A stretch of DNA of 5,548 nucleotides from Candidatus Heimdallarchaeota archaeon (GTDB lineage: Archaea > Asgardarchaeota > Heimdallarchaeia > Heimdallarchaeales > Kariarchaeaceae): positions 1-5,548 of the forward strand of contig WAMJ01000230.1 of the NCBI GenBank assembly GCA_015522385.1, written 5' to 3'. Below, piece after piece: positions 4,281 through 5,548 of this stretch (position 1 is the stretch's first letter; each line of letters opens with the position of its first letter). Under the pieces are notes generated by a model, which was given only the letters and a program-made list of their open reading frames with translations, made no database searches and was not told where the DNA came from. Made by a program: the position numbers and the translations under genes.

Positions 4281-5548
4281 GTGAAAATACTCGCGTTAAT
4301 CACATTCTCACTAATTACCTTCTCAACTTCTGTCTATGGAGGAATTTACATCTCCTCCATGGTTCTTGTCGGTGGTGATGGGATAGACGAGGTAAAGGCA
4401 GGTACACAATTTCAGGGAAATATAGCACTTGGTGGGTTCACGACTTCTACCGACTTCCCTATTATCGATGGAAATGCAGAGAGGAGGGGTGGCAGCGATG
4501 GTTTCCTTACTGTTCTTAACTCAGATGGTAGTATAGTATTCAGCACGCTTATAGGGGGTAGTTCATTTGATTCGGTGGTTGAGATTGCAACCATCGGCAC
4601 GGATCTTGTGGTAATCGGCTCAACACAGTCCACTGATTTTCCAGCAGATGGACTGTACAGTGGATCGGGTGATATCTTCATTCAGAGGTACAGTGGGAGT
4701 TTTCTGGATTGGAGCATCCTCGTGGGCGGTGCAGGTTCTGATGTAATAACTTCAGTCGAAGTTGACACAGGGGATAATATTCTACTCGCGGGATACACTA
4801 CCTCTAACTTTACGAGTGGGGGTGTACTCGTTGAACCAGACATTCTCCTTGTCAAAGTCAGCAGTGAAGGGAAGGTACTGTGGATTGAACAAAACGGGGG
4901 TGAAGGTTCCGAAAATGCAATAGGTATTGATTCAGCATCTAATGGGGAGATCTACATTACAGGTTTCACAGAGAGTGTATCCCTTGGGGGGAACTTCACT
5001 GCTGGGGGTCAGGATATATTCCTCCAAAGATTCAGCCCGAATGGCGATCTCCAGTCGACAGCTCTGTTCGGTTCTGAAGGAGATGAGCGAGGTAGAGGGG
5101 TGGTTATTGGAGACGATAACTCGATTTACATTGCGGGATACAGTGACTCATTGTCGATTGAGGGTTCTACTCATCTGAACAAGGGGATGGCCGACCTTCT
5201 AGTAATAAAGGTCGACAGATTCATGGTTATACAGAGTGTACTTTACGAGGGATCTAGTAAGGTAGATCACGCGTGCGGTCTCACTTTTGTAGATGAAGAT
5301 TTAGTTGTCCTAGGAGGAAGCTCATCCCAAGATTTCCCCCATATTTCCTCTCAAGACGATACCTTCGGGGGGCAGTGGGACTCTATGATCCTCACCATGA
5401 ACACAAGCCTCGACGTCCAGAGTTCGCGATATGTAGGAGGTGAGGGGATAGATCTCTCCTCCTCAATCTTCCCGTACAAAGAGGGTTACGGAATAGTAGG
5501 CTATACCACATCTTCCGACTTTGCGGGGAGAGAATTAAGCAATTCAAA
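4281..5548 (+). CDS. Secreted SBBP-repeat beta-propeller protein (C-terminus beyond the window)
   Basis: The frame of 422 complete codons runs off the right edge. Residues 1-20 look like a Sec signal peptide: Lys2, the hydrophobic stretch ILALITFSLITF, and Val-Tyr-Gly before the cut. The rest is built of repeats of about 57-63 residues with the SBBP pattern: a V/I-GG-x-G-x-D turn, a strand ending in L/Y-x-x-G-x-T, often S-x-DFP, then D-I/L-F/L-x-x-(K/R). The GG-x-G-x-D turns, some degenerate, begin near 30, 91, 148, 205, 263, 322 and 385, so at least seven units are visible, enough for one propeller. Only one Cys (332) is present. Sequons at Asn176, Asn238 and Asn374 could be glycosylated. 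SBBP proteins are extracellular and their ligands are mostly unknown. The start is GTG 4281. An in-frame ATG at 4359 would remove the signal peptide and is less likely. A C-terminal anchor may lie beyond the edge. Confidence 0.85.
   Translation, partial: MKILALITFSLITFSTSVYGGIYISSMVLVGGDGIDEVKAGTQFQGNIALGGFTTSTDFPIIDGNAERRGGSDGFLTVLNSDGSIVFSTLIGGSSFDSVVEIATIGTDLVVIGSTQSTDFPADGLYSGSGDIFIQRYSGSFLDWSILVGGAGSDVITSVEVDTGDNILLAGYTTSNFTSGGVLVEPDILLVKVSSEGKVLWIEQNGGEGSENAIGIDSASNGEIYITGFTESVSLGGNFTAGGQDIFLQRFSPNGDLQSTALFGSEGDERGRGVVIGDDNSIYIAGYSDSLSIEGSTHLNKGMADLLVIKVDRFMVIQSVLYEGSSKVDHACGLTFVDEDLVVLGGSSSQDFPHISSQDDTFGGQWDSMILTMNTSLDVQSSRYVGGEGIDLSSSIFPYKEGYGIVGYTTSSDFAGRELSNS
4336..4360 (+). repeat. 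Inverted repeat (8-bp stem, 9-nt loop) near the 5' end of the SBBP gene
   Basis: ATGGAGGA (4336-4343) pairs perfectly with TCCTCCAT (4353-4360) around a 9-nt loop, about 55-80 nt into the presumed transcript and inside the coding region just after the signal peptide. In RNA the stem would bury a GGAGG sequence and part of the in-frame ATG at 4359. It may be only a by-product of the encoded Gly-Gly and Ser-Ser codons. Confidence 0.4.

Noticed and set aside
4261..4284. Seven-codon ATG frame ending in TGA that overlaps the GTG start of the SBBP gene (GTGTGA)
   Set aside because: It looks like a coupled upstream leader frame, but it lies inside or just after the proposed TATA-like element and would not be on a leaderless transcript; chance is sufficient.
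4412..5178. Antisense and out-of-frame open frames inside the SBBP-repeat gene
   Set aside because: The signal peptide and repeat pattern support the frame starting at 4281 through the right edge; the others lack recognisable protein features.
1..5548. Defence island, CRISPR, transposon or integrase signals
   Set aside because: No regularly spaced repeats, terminal inverted repeats, transposase or nuclease motifs were seen; all readable genes have other assignments.

Overview
The window most likely comes from an archaeon, probably of the Asgard group (Promethearchaeota/Asgardarchaeota). The main reason is a Rab/Ras-type small GTPase encoded next to a protein that combines a long helical region with a C-terminal longin-like domain. 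Supporting signs are AT-rich TATA-like elements about 23-27 nt upstream of start codons that lack a Shine-Dalgarno, frequent GTG starts, and SBBP-type propeller and M28 peptidase genes of archaeal style. The class (for example Thorarchaeia) cannot be fixed from 5.5 kb without a search.

Layout. Positions 1-565 (minus) hold the N-terminal part of a secreted, Ser/Thr-rich protein that runs off the left edge. An AT-rich divergent promoter region (566-794) separates it from a two-gene plus-strand operon: the GTPase (795-1340) and, 3 nt later and with its own Shine-Dalgarno, the helical/longin-like protein (1344-2624). A PrxQ/BCP-type peroxiredoxin (2626-3075, minus) converges on this operon with 1 bp between the stop codons. 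A second divergent region (3076-3277) leads to a cytosolic M28-family zinc peptidase (3278-4231, plus). A short T-rich gap follows, then a secreted SBBP-repeat beta-propeller protein (4281 to the right edge, plus, incomplete).

How the genes may work together. The only pair that clearly belongs together is the GTPase and the longin-like protein. In eukaryotes longin-fold proteins are recurrent platforms and exchange factors for Rab/Arf/Rag-type GTPases, so a cognate GTPase-regulator pair is the natural hypothesis. The peroxiredoxin and M28 peptidase look like independent housekeeping genes. The two incomplete genes at the edges both encode exported proteins and suggest cell-surface functions. 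No tRNA, rRNA, CRISPR array or insertion sequence was seen. Every promoter call rests on spacing and base composition only.
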